From an uncultured Bacteroidales bacterium (GTDB lineage: Bacteria > Bacteroidota > Bacteroidia > Bacteroidales > UBA932): 64,000 bases of DNA. Below, piece after piece: positions 8,766-18,208 of this stretch. Location: positions 62,001 to 126,000 of the forward strand of contig CALUTU010000004.1 in the NCBI GenBank assembly GCA_944323785.1, in the 5' to 3' direction. The stretch's first letter is position 1. Each line of letters starts with the position of its first letter. The notes beneath the pieces were generated by a model. That model saw only the letters and a list, made by a program, of their open reading frames with translations, was not told where the DNA came from and searched no databases. The translations under genes and the position numbers were made by a program.

Positions 8766-9407
8766 CTAAAGAATGGGAACGGTGATAAGCCGTGTGTCCG
8801 GCCAGTCGCGGGACAGGAGGCTGCGGATGTAGTCTTCTGTGTCGCGGCTGATGCGGTCGTTGTCCTCGTGAGGATAAAGGTTATAGGCGACGGTGTGCAG
8901 GCGGATGCCTCTGTGTCTGACGGCCTCCAGTCCGAGCAGGAAGTGGTTGATGCTGCCCAGCCGTCCGGAGGTCACGTATATGAGCGGATATCCTTTTTGA
9001 GCGATATAATCAATAGTCAACAGTTCCCTGGTCAGGGGGACCATCAGTCCGCCGGCGCCTTCCAGCAGGACGGCGTCATATCGGTCGCTCAGTACGGTTG
9101 TGGCCTTCTCTATCTTACAGAAATCTATCGGCCGGCCGTCTATCTCTGCGGCCAGATGCGGCGAGCAGGGATAGGAGTATATCTCGGGCATGGTAAGGCC
9201 CTCGCGGTCTTCCGGAAGCAGCCCGGTATCCATAATGCGCCTGTGCAGCACTATGTCCTCGGAGATGCAGTCGTTGCCGGTCTGTATCAGTTTCTGGGTG
9301 ATGGTGCGGACGCCCTGTCCGTTCCAGGTGCGCGCGATATATCCTGTGGCATAGCTTTTCCCGATATCGGTGTCTATGCCGCTTACGAAATAGACGTTGC
9401 CTTTCAT
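8766..9407 (-). CDS. bioD: Dethiobiotin synthase
   Basis: 213 residues. BioD closes the ureido ring of 7,8-diaminopelargonate with CO2 and ATP. The N-terminal P-loop reads SGIDTDIGKSYATG, and the conserved EGAGGLMVPLTRELL block carries the second nucleotide and Mg site. Its start overlaps the stop of the upstream DUF2007 gene (ATGA in reverse at 9404-9407). It is separated from the other bio genes by about 3 kb and unrelated genes. Confidence 0.95.
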   Translation of the reverse strand: MKGNVYFVSGIDTDIGKSYATGYIARTWNGQGVRTITQKLIQTGNDCISEDIVLHRRIMDTGLLPEDREGLTMPEIYSYPCSPHLAAEIDGRPIDFCKIEKATTVLSDRYDAVLLEGAGGLMVPLTRELLTIDYIAQKGYPLIYVTSGRLGSINHFLLGLEAVRHRGIRLHTVAYNLYPHEDNDRISRDTEDYIRSLLSRDWPDTRLITVPIL

Positions 9408-9634
9408 GCCTGCTCGGAGTCGGTATCTTCCGGCATGGATTTGAGAATCTCCATGGCCTTGTCGTAGTACTCGTCATCCACGACCACCTCGATGGGTATC
9501 AGATCCGTGTTGGCGACACCGGCCGTCCATATCAGGTTCTCGTTCAGAACGAAAGCCGGCACACCGTTCTCCTCCAGCACACCCTTGCAGATGTTGGCGG
9601 AGAAGGAGTTGTTGAATTTCCCTACTGTTTTCAT
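9404..9634 (-). CDS. DUF2007-like small protein
   Basis: 76 residues of ferredoxin-like, PII-like appearance: FSANICKGVLEENGVPAFV, then PIEVVVDDEYYDKAMEILK. This matches the DUF2007 family, called putative signal transducers, whose role is not established. It overlaps the bioD start by 4 bases and follows the next gene by 6 bases, so the three genes 10225-8766 look like one transcript. Confidence 0.75.
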   Translation of the reverse strand: MKTVGKFNNSFSANICKGVLEENGVPAFVLNENLIWTAGVANTDLIPIEVVVDDEYYDKAMEILKSMPEDTDSEQA

Positions 9635-9640
9635 GATGTG

Positions 9641-10225
9641 CTATTTCTGTTCTTGGTTCTCAGTGGATTCTTCCTCAGTGTCCTCAGCTGTGCCTCCGAA
9701 ATCGTAGGGGTTGTCCGGTGTGCTGCCGTCGTCCTGACGCAGGGCGTATTCTATACGGCTTGCCAGGCGCAGGATGTCCTTTCTGTTGCCGCTGAGGATG
9801 AGCGGAGCCTCGCCCTTGGTAATGGTGACGGTATCCTCGTAAGCCCTCATGAAGCGGGTGAACTTATTTTTCATGCGGAAAGTCAGTTTCTCCTCATCCT
9901 CATCCGTCTTCACGTATCCCGCCTGTTCGAACTCTTTCATGATCTTGTCCCTGTGGTCCTCGAAGTCTCCTTCTATTATGACTTCTTTCTTTACAAATGT
10001 AAGCCCTGGATAGATGGCCGCTATCAGCGCGAATATCACCAGCATCTGCCACCAGGAGCCGTATTTGAAGAGGGCTCTTGTGTCTTCAGGGGATGTTGCG
10101 AAGATGTGCTCGTATGTGTGGTTAGGCGTGAGCAGGACCAGGATGCATACGAAGATAGAGACGAGAACGATGAAGATGAAGAAATATTTTACTGAACGGA
10201 TGACTCTTTTTGCCTTTGGATTCAT
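9641..10225 (-). CDS. Membrane protein of unknown function with two transmembrane helices
   Basis: 194 residues. Two membrane helices (about 13-33 and 60-80) flank a short external loop. A cytoplasmic alpha+beta domain follows (about 85-165; EVIIEGDFEDHRDKIMKEF...), and the tail is acidic, rich in E/T/D. Similar proteins occur in Bacteroidales without a known role. It is the first gene of the bioD transcript, with a -7 element at 10259-10266. Confidence 0.65.
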   Translation of the reverse strand: MNPKAKRVIRSVKYFFIFIVLVSIFVCILVLLTPNHTYEHIFATSPEDTRALFKYGSWWQMLVIFALIAAIYPGLTFVKKEVIIEGDFEDHRDKIMKEFEQAGYVKTDEDEEKLTFRMKNKFTRFMRAYEDTVTITKGEAPLILSGNRKDILRLASRIEYALRQDDGSTPDNPYDFGGTAEDTEEESTENQEQK

Positions 10226-10258
10226 ATCTTATGTAATGGTTTTTTATTAATTTTATTG

Positions 10259-10285
10259 CAAATATAACAATTCGTATTATTTTTG
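10259..10285. promoter_or_regulatory. Divergent promoter pair
   Basis: On the minus strand TATATTTG (10259-10266) serves the membrane protein and bioD side. On the plus strand TATTTTTG (10278-10285) serves the coiled-coil protein at 10307. Both match TAnnTTTG and are followed by short AT-rich leaders. Confidence 0.6.
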
Positions 10286-10306
10286 TTTGGTAATAATTGT
10301 TAATTT

Positions 10307-11248
10307 ATGGAAGATATCAACAAAAAAAATGCCGTCGACGCACCCGTCAGTCCGACAGGCGGCAACGGTAGCAGGATGGATGAAGGCAGTAACCGTAGAC
10401 TGAAGACCACAGTGATAGTGCTGGCTGTGATAGCCGCAGTGCTGGCCCTGGTGTTTGCCTACGTATGGTATGACCGTCAGCAGATGATCAAAGACCTGAC
10501 CATCGACAAGGAGAACCTGACCAACGAGCTGATAGAGCTGCAAGGAGAGTATTCCCAGCTATCTACCGACAATGACAGCCTCAATGTCCAGCTGGACCGC
10601 GAGAAGGAGAAGGTCACCCAGCTGTTGGACCGCATCCAGAAGACCGATGCCGCCAACAGAAGCAAGATAAGGCAGTACGAGAAAGAGCTCGGAACCCTCC
10701 GCTCCATCATGAAGCATTATATTTTCCAGATAGATTCGCTCAATACTCTGAATATGGCCCTCCGTGAGGATGCCGAGCAGGCCCGGAGGGAGGCACAGAA
10801 GTCCCACGAGCGTTATCAGGAACTCAGCAAGACTACCGACGAGTACGCCAAGCTCGTGGCTCAGGGATCGGAGATTAAGGGCCGCGGTATCAACATCACG
10901 GGTATCAACGCATCCAACAAGGATACTGACCGCAGCAGCCGTATCAAGAAGCTCAGGACCTGCCTCTTCCTGATAGAGAACTCGATAGCACCAAAAGGCC
11001 CGATGACCGTCTATATCCGGATAAAGGGGCCGGACGGTATCCTTCTCACATCGGAGCAGCAGCGGATCTTCGAGGTGGGTGGTGAGCAGTTGGTCTACAC
11101 AGAGTCCCGTGAGGTGGATTATCAGGGCGAGGAAGTGGAGGTATGCATCTATTACTCTCAGGAGCAGAAGTTCGTCAAGGGTGTGTACACCGTCGAGGTC
11201 TACACTTCTTCCGGTCTGCTCGGCACAGGTGACGTGCTCCTCCGTTAA
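10307..11248 (+). CDS. Single-pass membrane protein with periplasmic coiled coil
   Basis: 313 residues: a short polar cytoplasmic segment (1-32), one transmembrane helix (about 33-53), a long coiled coil (about 58-190) and a globular beta-rich C-terminal domain (about 195-313; GRGINITGINASN...YIRIKGPDG...). It is a recurring Bacteroidales architecture without an assigned role; an envelope or cell-wall scaffold is a guess from the topology. It ends 12 bases before hemW and probably shares its transcript. Confidence 0.75.
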   Translation: MEDINKKNAVDAPVSPTGGNGSRMDEGSNRRLKTTVIVLAVIAAVLALVFAYVWYDRQQMIKDLTIDKENLTNELIELQGEYSQLSTDNDSLNVQLDREKEKVTQLLDRIQKTDAANRSKIRQYEKELGTLRSIMKHYIFQIDSLNTLNMALREDAEQARREAQKSHERYQELSKTTDEYAKLVAQGSEIKGRGINITGINASNKDTDRSSRIKKLRTCLFLIENSIAPKGPMTVYIRIKGPDGILLTSEQQRIFEVGGEQLVYTESREVDYQGEEVEVCIYYSQEQKFVKGVYTVEVYTSSGLLGTGDVLLR

Positions 11249-11260
11249 TCTGCTGACGGA

Positions 11261-12406
11261 ATGATATACATCCATTTCCCGTTCTGCAAGTCGTTCTGCA
11301 CTTACTGCGACTTCTATTCGGTAAGGGAAAGAGGGAAAATGGAGCAATATAAAGAGGCCCTTCTGCGCGAGATAGACGCGCGGAGGGCTTTTTTTATGCG
11401 CTGTGCGGAACCTGCGACACTTTACATCGGCGGAGGAACACCGTCGCTGTGCCCGGTGGAATGGCTGGCGGAGATAATCTCTGCGGTGCGGAATGCTGGC
11501 GGAAAAGCTGGGGAGCTCAGTGAGCTGACAGTGGAGGTCAATCCGGACGATGTGACTCCGGAATATGCCCTCGGACTGCGCGGCCTGGGAGTCAGCCGGG
11601 TGAGCATGGGAGTGCAGTCGTTCTCGGATGTCAGTCTCAGGTGGATGAACCGCAGATATACTGCTGCCGGTGCCCGTGAGGCTTACAGGATGTTGCGTGA
11701 GGCAGGCTTTGGCAATATATCGCTGGACCTGATCTTCGGTTACGACCCGGTGCCCTGGGGTGCTTCGGCCACATCCGGTGACTTGCTTATGCAGCAATGG
11801 CGTGAGGACTTGGAGCAGATGCTGCTTCTTCGTCCGGAGCACATATCGGCCTATCAGATGGGTGTCGAGGAAGGCAGCGTACTGGGGGAGAAGTCCTCGG
11901 CCGGTCTGTACCGCGAGCCGTCCGACGAGTTATGCGCCGCTCAGTATGCTTTGCTTCAGCAGATGTTGTCCGAGGCCGGTTATAAACAGTACGAGGTGTC
12001 CAATTTTGCCCTGCCGGGCCGTCAGGCCACACACAACAGCGGCTACTGGGAACGCCTGCCGTACATCGGTCTCGGCCCGGGAGCACATTCGTTTGACGGA
12101 GACCGCAGCCGAAGTTGGAACGCTCCCGACGTAGACCTGTATATCCGCCGCTGGCTGTCAGGGGCAGATGTTTCTGATGCATCATGCACGGAGATGCTGA
12201 CCGATGAGGACGTGCTGGTCGAAAAAGTCATGCTGGGCCTGCGCAAGACGTCGGGCCTGCTTTTGTCCGATGTCCCTGAACTGGATCAGGAGACAGTCTG
12301 CCGGCTGCTGTCTGCCGGCTCGCTCATCAAGGAGTCTGGCTATATCCGCATCCCTGCCGAAAGGCTTTTCATCAGCGACTCTATTATACGTTCCTTGCTG
12401 CCTTAA
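11261..12406 (+). CDS. hemW: HemW-type radical SAM protein (heme chaperone family)
   Basis: 381 residues. The radical SAM cluster motif CKSFCTYC (Cys 9, 13, 16) starts almost at the N-terminus, followed by the SAM-binding GGGTPS. A C-terminal HemN-like domain (about 300-381) follows a conserved AHSFDG block. HemW proteins resemble oxygen-independent coproporphyrinogen oxidase but lack that activity and insert heme into respiratory proteins. The 3' end overlaps bioC on the other strand by 23 bases. A terminator-like hairpin lies inside the coding region at 11357-11395. Confidence 0.88.
   Translation: MIYIHFPFCKSFCTYCDFYSVRERGKMEQYKEALLREIDARRAFFMRCAEPATLYIGGGTPSLCPVEWLAEIISAVRNAGGKAGELSELTVEVNPDDVTPEYALGLRGLGVSRVSMGVQSFSDVSLRWMNRRYTAAGAREAYRMLREAGFGNISLDLIFGYDPVPWGASATSGDLLMQQWREDLEQMLLLRPEHISAYQMGVEEGSVLGEKSSAGLYREPSDELCAAQYALLQQMLSEAGYKQYEVSNFALPGRQATHNSGYWERLPYIGLGPGAHSFDGDRSRSWNAPDVDLYIRRWLSGADVSDASCTEMLTDEDVLVEKVMLGLRKTSGLLLSDVPELDQETVCRLLSAGSLIKESGYIRIPAERLFISDSIIRSLLP
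11357..11395 (+). terminator. Terminator-like hairpin with T7 run inside hemW
   Basis: GCCCTTCTGCGCG (11357-11369) pairs with CGCGCGGAGGGC (11377-11388) as about 12 base pairs with one bulged T and one G-U pair. The loop is AGATAGA, followed by seven T (11389-11395). By shape this is a complete intrinsic terminator, about 97 bases into the coding region. Whether it stops polymerase in vivo is not known, since ribosomes would normally cover it. Confidence 0.5.
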
Positions 12407-13175
12407 TCCTGCGAGCCTTCGGTCTTCTGGCGATAAGGTAGACAGGGTGGTAAGTGAGTGTGACGTTGCCGTCCGATGTGCCGAAGCGGAGCAGGTATTC
12501 GTCGGAGAAGCGGGCCAGCCGGGCGGGTGTCCAGGAGGTGTGGGTGATGCCGTTTACTCCTGTATGTTTGAGATGCCGCAGTACATCTATCGCTGAGGGG
12601 AAATCCAGCACGATGCTTTCTTCTTCTGCAGCGACAGTCTCCAGACCGGCCGAGGACAGCATCTGCCGTAGCCGCTCCAGTGGCGGATAGTCCAGTCCGC
12701 TGCCTGTGATGTCTTTTACCTCGCGGAGATTGTCAGGGCCGAAGGTGCTCAGGGCCAGTATGCCGCCCGGGGTGAGCAGGTCATGGCAGCGTCTGATGAA
12801 CCGTTCGGGATCTTCGAACCATTGCATTACGGAACACGAGACGATGAGGCTCTGTCCCCCTGGCAGATCACAGTGCTCGGCGTCTCCACAGACAAATCGG
12901 ACAGTGCTGTCGGAGAATAGGATATCTGTCAGGGCTTCGCGGACTTCGGGGCAGATGTCGTTGAGGGTCATCCGTACAGGATGGAAATGCTGCATGAAGA
13001 GTCGGGTAAATGTGCCTGTGCCGCAGCCGATCTCCAGTACGTCGGCCGGCCGGTCGGGCAGCAGTGAGCGGAGCATGGCGCACATCCGCTCCGCTATCAG
13101 ACGCTGGGCCTGAGCGTACTCGGCGTAGCTGCGTACCGAGCGGGCGAAACGCCGGCGTATCAGAGTCTTGTCCAT
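12384..13175 (-). CDS. bioC: Malonyl-ACP O-methyltransferase
   Basis: 263 residues. The SAM-binding motif I is VLEIGCGTGTFTRLF (about 45-60), with the class I methyltransferase strands following. Residues 1-25 (RRFARSVRSYAEYAQAQ) match the typical BioC start, F-x-RaaxtYdxxAxvQ. BioC methylates malonyl-ACP so it can be elongated to pimeloyl-ACP. It is the last gene of the bio operon and overlaps bioG by 16 bases. Confidence 0.92.
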   Translation of the reverse strand: MDKTLIRRRFARSVRSYAEYAQAQRLIAERMCAMLRSLLPDRPADVLEIGCGTGTFTRLFMQHFHPVRMTLNDICPEVREALTDILFSDSTVRFVCGDAEHCDLPGGQSLIVSCSVMQWFEDPERFIRRCHDLLTPGGILALSTFGPDNLREVKDITGSGLDYPPLERLRQMLSSAGLETVAAEEESIVLDFPSAIDVLRHLKHTGVNGITHTSWTPARLARFSDEYLLRFGTSDGNVTLTYHPVYLIARRPKARRIKAARNV

Positions 13176-13840
13176 AGCTCATCCTCATACAGCAGCCGCC
13201 TGAACAGGACGGCATCGTAGTGTGCTGCATCTGTGTCTGTTATCGGTACGTTCAATTCTTCCCAGGCTTGGTGCTGACCGGCGGGAGGGAATATCATGTC
13301 CCGGTCTCCTGCGACAGCCTTGTCCCATCTTAAAGGACTTGAAACGGTGTTCCTGGCTCTGTCGCCTATGGCGGCAAGCTCGTCGCGCAGCTCCTCCTCA
13401 CTTCGGTTGAGACCGCAGGCGAGCAGACTTTCAAGAGTCTCGGACGAGCCGCACATCCTCCGGCGGAATTTGGCCAGAGTCCGCTCGGAAAGGCCGTTGA
13501 GGGTGCCGTCAAAGATGGCAGTGGGAATGCCTCTGCCGTCATCTATTGGAAAAGGTGTGCCGTTCACGGCCAGCCTCGGACCGTTTACCATGTCGGCTTC
13601 GCCCAGCGCCTTTCCGGCAGCCCACACACCCATGGACCAGGCCAGCAGACTTATCCTGCCGTATCCGCGCAGCAGGTCCGGGTCCAGAGTCATGTCCCGG
13701 TAGTCCCACAGCATCAGTATGTCCCTGCCCGGGCCCGTGTCTGAGCCAGAGATGAACATGCCGGGCTCGCTTCCCCAGCCGGAGAAGAACAGCAGCAGCT
13801 CGGAACTGCCTGAGTGATGTCTTAGAAAGGTGTGTCTCAT
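13160..13840 (-). CDS. bioG: Pimeloyl-ACP methyl ester esterase, BioG type
   Basis: 226 residues of the DUF452/BioG alpha/beta-hydrolase family. The sequence shows LLLFFSGWG near the start, the DYRDMTLD segment, and the nucleophile elbow WSMGVW, whose Ser is the expected catalytic residue. BioG cleaves the methyl ester that BioC adds, releasing pimeloyl-ACP for BioF. It overlaps bioF by 4 bases and bioC by 16, so it is fully embedded in the operon. Confidence 0.9.
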   Translation of the reverse strand: MRHTFLRHHSGSSELLLFFSGWGSEPGMFISGSDTGPGRDILMLWDYRDMTLDPDLLRGYGRISLLAWSMGVWAAGKALGEADMVNGPRLAVNGTPFPIDDGRGIPTAIFDGTLNGLSERTLAKFRRRMCGSSETLESLLACGLNRSEEELRDELAAIGDRARNTVSSPLRWDKAVAGDRDMIFPPAGQHQAWEELNVPITDTDAAHYDAVLFRRLLYEDELWTRL

Positions 13841-14997
13841 ATACTGTCGCAGAGTCGGTCCATATCCTCGTCCGTGAGGCCGGCTGTAAGGGAAAAACGC
13901 AGTCGGGAAGTGCCTTCGGGTACAGTCGGCGGCCTTATGGGCAGGACGTAGAAGCCCTTGCGCCGCATATCCTCGGCTTTGAGGACGGCATCTGCCGCCT
14001 GGCCTACGATAAACGGCACTATATGGCTTTCGGAGGGAGTCCCGAATCCTTTTGCCTGTAGGACCTGTCTGAATTGTGCCGAGTGCCGTTGCAGCCTTTC
14101 ACGCTGTCCCTTGAAGCCGGAGAGCCGTTCCATGACGAACAGAGTCCAGGCCATGTTGAGCGGAGGCAGGGCAGTGGTGAAGATAAGGGTACGCATCCGG
14201 TTGACAAGATACTCCTTGATTACCCGGTCACAGATGACGAATGCTCCTACTGAGGCCAGGGCCTTGCCGAATGTGCCGCACAGCAGGTCTATGTCCGCGA
14301 TGCAGCCGGTCTCCTCGGCCAGTCCCAGGCCGCGCTCTCCGCGTACACCCACGGCGTGAGCCTCGTCTACGTAAAGCATTATCTTGTCCCGGCGGCGTTT
14401 CAGCTCTGTCAGACGCTGCAGCTGGGCCGTGTCTCCGTCCATGCTGAATATGCTTTCGGTGACTATGATTATCCTGTCGCAGCCGGAGTACTCTTTTTCT
14501 ATCAGCGTTTCCAGCTGGCCGTAGTCCTGATGCCGGTAGCGTATGCAGCGGGCTCCGCTCAGGCGGATGCCGTCGATGAGACTGGCGTGTACCAGTTTGT
14601 CAGCCAGGATGAGCGTGTCTTTGCCGCACAGGGCTGGAAGGATGCCTGCGTTCATGTGATAGCCGCTGCTGAGCACCAGTGCGTCTTCCCGTCCATAAAG
14701 GGAGGCCAGAGTATCCTCAAGGGCATTGAACACTCCGAAATTGCCGGTCAGCAGGCGGGAGGAGGACGAAGACAGCGGCAGCTGTTTGCCGGTGTCCCTG
14801 AGCCATTCACGGAACTCCTTCATCAGAGCGGTGTCGGAGGCCAGCCCTAGATAGTCGTTGGAGGACAGATTGAGCATCCGCTGTCCTCCGCTGAGGATCC
14901 AGCGGCCCTCATGCAGGACGGACGGCAGTATCCGCAGATTGCCGGAGGCTTCCAGAGCATCCAGTTCCTCCGCATATTTCTCATATATTGCTCTCAT
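13837..14997 (-). CDS. bioF: 8-amino-7-oxononanoate synthase
   Basis: 386 residues. This PLP enzyme condenses pimeloyl-ACP with alanine. NYLGLASD lies near the N-terminus, [16 protein letters not shown] holds the PLP-ring aspartate, and [10 protein letters not shown] carries the Schiff-base lysine. It overlaps bioA by 4 bases and bioG by 4 bases, indicating translational coupling. Confidence 0.94.
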   Translation of the reverse strand: MRAIYEKYAEELDALEASGNLRILPSVLHEGRWILSGGQRMLNLSSNDYLGLASDTALMKEFREWLRDTGKQLPLSSSSSRLLTGNFGVFNALEDTLASLYGREDALVLSSGYHMNAGILPALCGKDTLILADKLVHASLIDGIRLSGARCIRYRHQDYGQLETLIEKEYSGCDRIIIVTESIFSMDGDTAQLQRLTELKRRRDKIMLYVDEAHAVGVRGERGLGLAEETGCIADIDLLCGTFGKALASVGAFVICDRVIKEYLVNRMRTLIFTTALPPLNMAWTLFVMERLSGFKGQRERLQRHSAQFRQVLQAKGFGTPSESHIVPFIVGQAADAVLKAEDMRRKGFYVLPIRPPTVPEGTSRLRFSLTAGLTDEDMDRLCDSI

Positions 14998-16289
14998 GCC
15001 GGTATTTCTTTTACTATTCTCAGCATCCGGGAGGTCAGCGCGGACAACTCTCCGGGATCAATGATGAAGGGGGGCATGGTGTACACCAGCCTTCCGAAAG
15101 GTCTGAGCCAGATGCCTTCCTCTACGAAACGCCTCTGCATCCAGGCCATGTCCACCGGCTGCTTCATCTCGAGTACTCCTATGGCCCCGAGCACCCTCAC
15201 GTCCGCTACCGACGGTATCCGGCGTGCGGGAGCGAGCTCTTCCCTCAGCTGCGCCTCTATCCTGCGCACCTTCTCCTGCCAGCCGCTCTCGAGCAGCAGG
15301 CGGGTGGATGCTATGGCTACGGAGCAGGCCAGCGGATTGCCCATGAAGGTGGGTCCGTGCATGAACACCCTCGGGTCGTGCGAGGAGATGGTGTCCGCCA
15401 CCAGGTCATTGGCCAGTACGGCCGAGAAAGTCATGTAGCCTCCGGTGATGGCCTTGCCCACGCACATGATGTCCGGCTCCACCCCGGCATGTTCCCAGGC
15501 GAAGAGCTTCCCGGTGCGGCCGAATCCGGTGGCTATCTCGTCGAATATCAGCAGCAGCCCGTGCTTCCGGCAGAGGGCGGCCGCCTCCCTCAGGTACTGG
15601 GGATGGTAGAACCGCATTCCCCCGGCTCCCTGCACTATCGGTTCGAGGATAAGGGCCGCTATGCCCTTTCCGTGCCGCTCTATGATCTCCCGCAGCGGGT
15701 CTATGTCGTGCGGATCCCAGCCCCCGTCGAAACGGCTGTGGGGCGAGGGTGCGAAGTACCTCACCGGCAGGGCTGAGCCGAAGAGGGAGTGCATCCCGGT
15801 GACCGGGTCGCAGACCGACATGGCATTCCATGTGTCGCCGTGGTAGCCTGTTCGTATGGTCACGAAATTGGTCCTGTCGGGATGTCCGGCGGCTACCTGG
15901 TACTGCACGACCATCTTCATGGCCACTTCCACGGCCACAGAACCGCTGTCGGCGTAGAAGATGTGGCTCATCGAAGGCGGAGCGATGCTCAGCAGCAGCT
16001 TGCCCAGCTCTATGGCCGGCTCATGGGTCAGTCCTCCGAACATGACGTGGGCCATGCTGTCCAGCTGCCGGCGGACGGCTTCGTTGAGCACCGGATGGTT
16101 GTATCCGTGTACGGCGCACCACCATGAGGACATGCCCTCGATAAGCTCAGTGCCGTCCTCGAGGGTTATCCGGCAGCCTCGTGCGCTGCGCACCTTGTAG
16201 GTGGGCAGTGGGTTGATGGTGGAGGTATAGGGATGCCACAGATGGTCGTGGTCAAATGTGTCGAAATTGGGATTCTTCTCAGAGTTCAT
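14994..16289 (-). CDS. bioA: Adenosylmethionine-8-amino-7-oxononanoate aminotransferase
   Basis: 431 residues. This class III aminotransferase converts KAPA to DAPA with SAM as amino donor. It has the N-terminal HLWHPYTS motif, [25 protein letters not shown] with the PLP aspartate, and [10 protein letters not shown] with the PLP lysine. It overlaps bioB by 11 bases and bioF by 4. Confidence 0.95.
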   Translation of the reverse strand: MNSEKNPNFDTFDHDHLWHPYTSTINPLPTYKVRSARGCRITLEDGTELIEGMSSWWCAVHGYNHPVLNEAVRRQLDSMAHVMFGGLTHEPAIELGKLLLSIAPPSMSHIFYADSGSVAVEVAMKMVVQYQVAAGHPDRTNFVTIRTGYHGDTWNAMSVCDPVTGMHSLFGSALPVRYFAPSPHSRFDGGWDPHDIDPLREIIERHGKGIAALILEPIVQGAGGMRFYHPQYLREAAALCRKHGLLLIFDEIATGFGRTGKLFAWEHAGVEPDIMCVGKAITGGYMTFSAVLANDLVADTISSHDPRVFMHGPTFMGNPLACSVAIASTRLLLESGWQEKVRRIEAQLREELAPARRIPSVADVRVLGAIGVLEMKQPVDMAWMQRRFVEEGIWLRPFGRLVYTMPPFIIDPGELSALTSRMLRIVKEIPA

Positions 16290-17235
16290 ATCCGGCGGTT
16301 TTTATCAGTTCTTTGTCCTCGGCCACCTTTGAGCCTATGGTGGTCAGCAGGTCTCCGGCGATGGCCGAGTTGATGCCGGTGTGCATGGCCTCCAGCACCG
16401 TCTGGCGGGAAAGTCTGGCCCGTCCTCCGGCGAAACGCAGGTATGCCCTCGGATGAATGAACCGGAATACGGCCACCGTTCGCAATACCTCCTCCTCGGA
16501 GATGAGCGGTGTGTGCTCCAGCGGTGTTCCGGGGATGGGCGACAGTATGTTCAGGGGAATGGACTGTACCTGTAACTCTTTAAGGGTAAATGCCAGCTCA
16601 ATCCTCTGCGCCATGGTCTCGCCCATACCGATGATGCCTCCGGAGCAGATATCCATTCCTACGCGGCGGGCGGCTTCAAGAGTTTCGATTTTCTGCTGCT
16701 GGGTGTGGGTCGAGCACAGTAAGGGGAAATAGGACGGAGCGGTCTCCAGGTTGCAGTGGTATCTGGTCGCTCCGGCCTCGTATAGTTTGCGCAGGCTGTC
16801 CTCGGAGAGCAGTCCCAGGGACGCGCAGACACGGATGCCGCTGTTGGTGCGGATATGGCGTACACGGGCGCATACCTCGTCCACTTCCCGGTCGGAAAGT
16901 CTGCGGCCGCTGGTCACCAGTGAGAAGCGGCCTATGCCGGAGGCTTCGTTGACCCGGGCGTGGCGCAGGCATTCTTCCTCTGACACCAGAGGGTAGATTT
17001 CCGAACCTGTATGATAGTGGGCGGACTGGGCGCACCACTTGCAGTCTTCGGGGCAGCGGCCCGACTTGGCATTGATGATCGAGCACAGGTCGAACCGCCT
17101 GGGTGCGCACTGCGCTGTAATCTCCTGTGCAACATCCAGCAGCGGCCTCAGTTCCGCCTTCTCAGCCAGCCACAACGCTTCTTCCGGGCATATCTCCTGT
17201 CCGGACTGTATCTTTTCTTTCAGACTTTCCAGCAT
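16279..17235 (-). CDS. bioB: Biotin synthase
   Basis: 318 residues. This radical SAM enzyme inserts sulfur into dethiobiotin. The cluster motif CPEDCKWC (about residues 59-66) is followed by AQSAHYHT. The [2Fe-2S]-cluster region is recognisable through YHCNLETAP and [10 protein letters not shown], which carry conserved Cys and Arg ligands. It lies 11 bases after purN, with no promoter-like element in the gap. Confidence 0.96.
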   Translation of the reverse strand: MLESLKEKIQSGQEICPEEALWLAEKAELRPLLDVAQEITAQCAPRRFDLCSIINAKSGRCPEDCKWCAQSAHYHTGSEIYPLVSEEECLRHARVNEASGIGRFSLVTSGRRLSDREVDEVCARVRHIRTNSGIRVCASLGLLSEDSLRKLYEAGATRYHCNLETAPSYFPLLCSTHTQQQKIETLEAARRVGMDICSGGIIGMGETMAQRIELAFTLKELQVQSIPLNILSPIPGTPLEHTPLISEEEVLRTVAVFRFIHPRAYLRFAGGRARLSRQTVLEAMHTGINSAIAGDLLTTIGSKVAEDKELIKTAGYEL

Positions 17236-17246
17236 CAGATCTGATT

Positions 17247-17849
17247 TCAGAGTTGTGAGATGTATCCTTCAATAACCTCAGGGTAGGCACGCTCTAGTTC
17301 GTGAACTTTGGCGAATAGCGTCTCCGGGGTGTCTTCCGGGGTGACGGTGCAGCGGGCCTGATAAATGGTCTTCCCGTGATCGTACTGATTGTCCACTACG
17401 TGAATAGTGATGCCCGACTCTTTCTCGCCGGCCGCGATGACCGCCTGGTGTACGTGATCACCGTACATGCCTTTGCCTCCGTATGAAGGCAGCAGGGCGG
17501 GATGGATGTTGAGTATCCGTTCCGGCCATTCCGCGATAAGGTATTCGGGGACTTTCAGCAGGAATCCGGCCAGGATGATAAAGTCGGTTCCGAGCTCATG
17601 GAGGACATCGGTCAGTTTCCGGCTCTCTCCTTTATATACTAAGGTGTTGCTGCGGAATTCCGAAGCGGTGAAAGTATAGTGCGGCACTCCCAGCCTTTCA
17701 GCTCTGGTAAGTACGAAAGCGTCCTTGCGGTTGCAGAGAACGGCTGTGACGCGGTAAGTTTTACGATTCTGTGCCCAGTTTATGATATTTTCGGCGTTAG
17801 AGCCTGATCCTGAAGCGAATATGACGATATTGGGAACGCTTTTCTCCAT
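17247..17849 (-). CDS. purN: Phosphoribosylglycinamide formyltransferase
   Basis: 200 residues. PurN formylates GAR in purine synthesis using 10-formyl-tetrahydrofolate. The start shows [15 protein letters not shown], with the phosphate-binding loop. The catalytic Asn/His lie in [15 protein letters not shown] and the Asp in [10 protein letters not shown]. Here it heads the same strand as bioB-bioA-bioF-bioG-bioC with only an 11-base gap, so the biotin genes probably depend on the purN promoter. Confidence 0.94.
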   Translation of the reverse strand: MEKSVPNIVIFASGSGSNAENIINWAQNRKTYRVTAVLCNRKDAFVLTRAERLGVPHYTFTASEFRSNTLVYKGESRKLTDVLHELGTDFIILAGFLLKVPEYLIAEWPERILNIHPALLPSYGGKGMYGDHVHQAVIAAGEKESGITIHVVDNQYDHGKTIYQARCTVTPEDTPETLFAKVHELERAYPEVIEGYISQL

Positions 17850-17872
17850 CGGGTTTTATTATTGGATTCTCG

Positions 17873-17880
17873 CAAAGTTC
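17873..17880 (-). promoter_or_regulatory. -7 element for purN and the bio operon
   Basis: On the minus strand the sequence reads GAACTTTGC, 7 of 8 positions of TAnnTTTG. It lies 24 bases upstream of the purN start, giving a very short leader. I see no palindrome like a BirA operator here. Confidence 0.45.
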
Positions 17881-17912
17881 CATAAAAATTTTAAAATTCC
17901 GAAAATTATTTG

Positions 17913-17920
17913 TTAGTTTG
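17913..17920 (+). promoter_or_regulatory. Possible -7 element for acpP
   Basis: TTAGTTTGC resembles the TAnnTTTG element but the TA is shifted by one base. It lies 45 bases upstream of the acpP start in AT-rich DNA. No other candidate is better in this gap. Confidence 0.35.
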
Positions 17921-17964
17921 CAGCAAATTTTATTACAAACTAATTATTAACTAAAATTTAGACC

Positions 17965-18201
17965 ATGGCAGATATTGTTTCAGAAGTAACAGCCATCATC
18001 GTCAACAAACTCGGAGTTGATGAAAGCGAAGTAACCCGTAATGCAAGTTTTACAAATGATTTAGGTGCTGACTCTCTCGACACAGTTGAGCTCATTATGG
18101 AATTTGAGAAGAAGTTCAATATAGAGATTCCCGACGATGCCGCTGAGAAGATCTCTACAGTAGGCGAGGCTATCGACTATATCGAGGAGCACACCAAATA
18201 A
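17965..18201 (+). CDS. acpP: Acyl carrier protein
   Basis: 78 residues, acidic and helical. The 4'-phosphopantetheine attachment Ser is in [13 protein letters not shown] carries the growing chain in fatty-acid synthesis and is also the carrier for BioC, BioG and BioF, whose genes lie just across the divergent promoter region. fabF follows after 7 bases, the standard partner. Confidence 0.97.
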   Translation: MADIVSEVTAIIVNKLGVDESEVTRNASFTNDLGADSLDTVELIMEFEKKFNIEIPDDAAEKISTVGEAIDYIEEHTK

Positions 18202-18208
18202 ATTGTAC

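Noticed and set aside
17236..17246. Separate biotin-controlled promoter or BirA operator before bioB
   Set aside because: Only 11 bases separate bioB from purN and no palindrome or TAnnTTTG is present.
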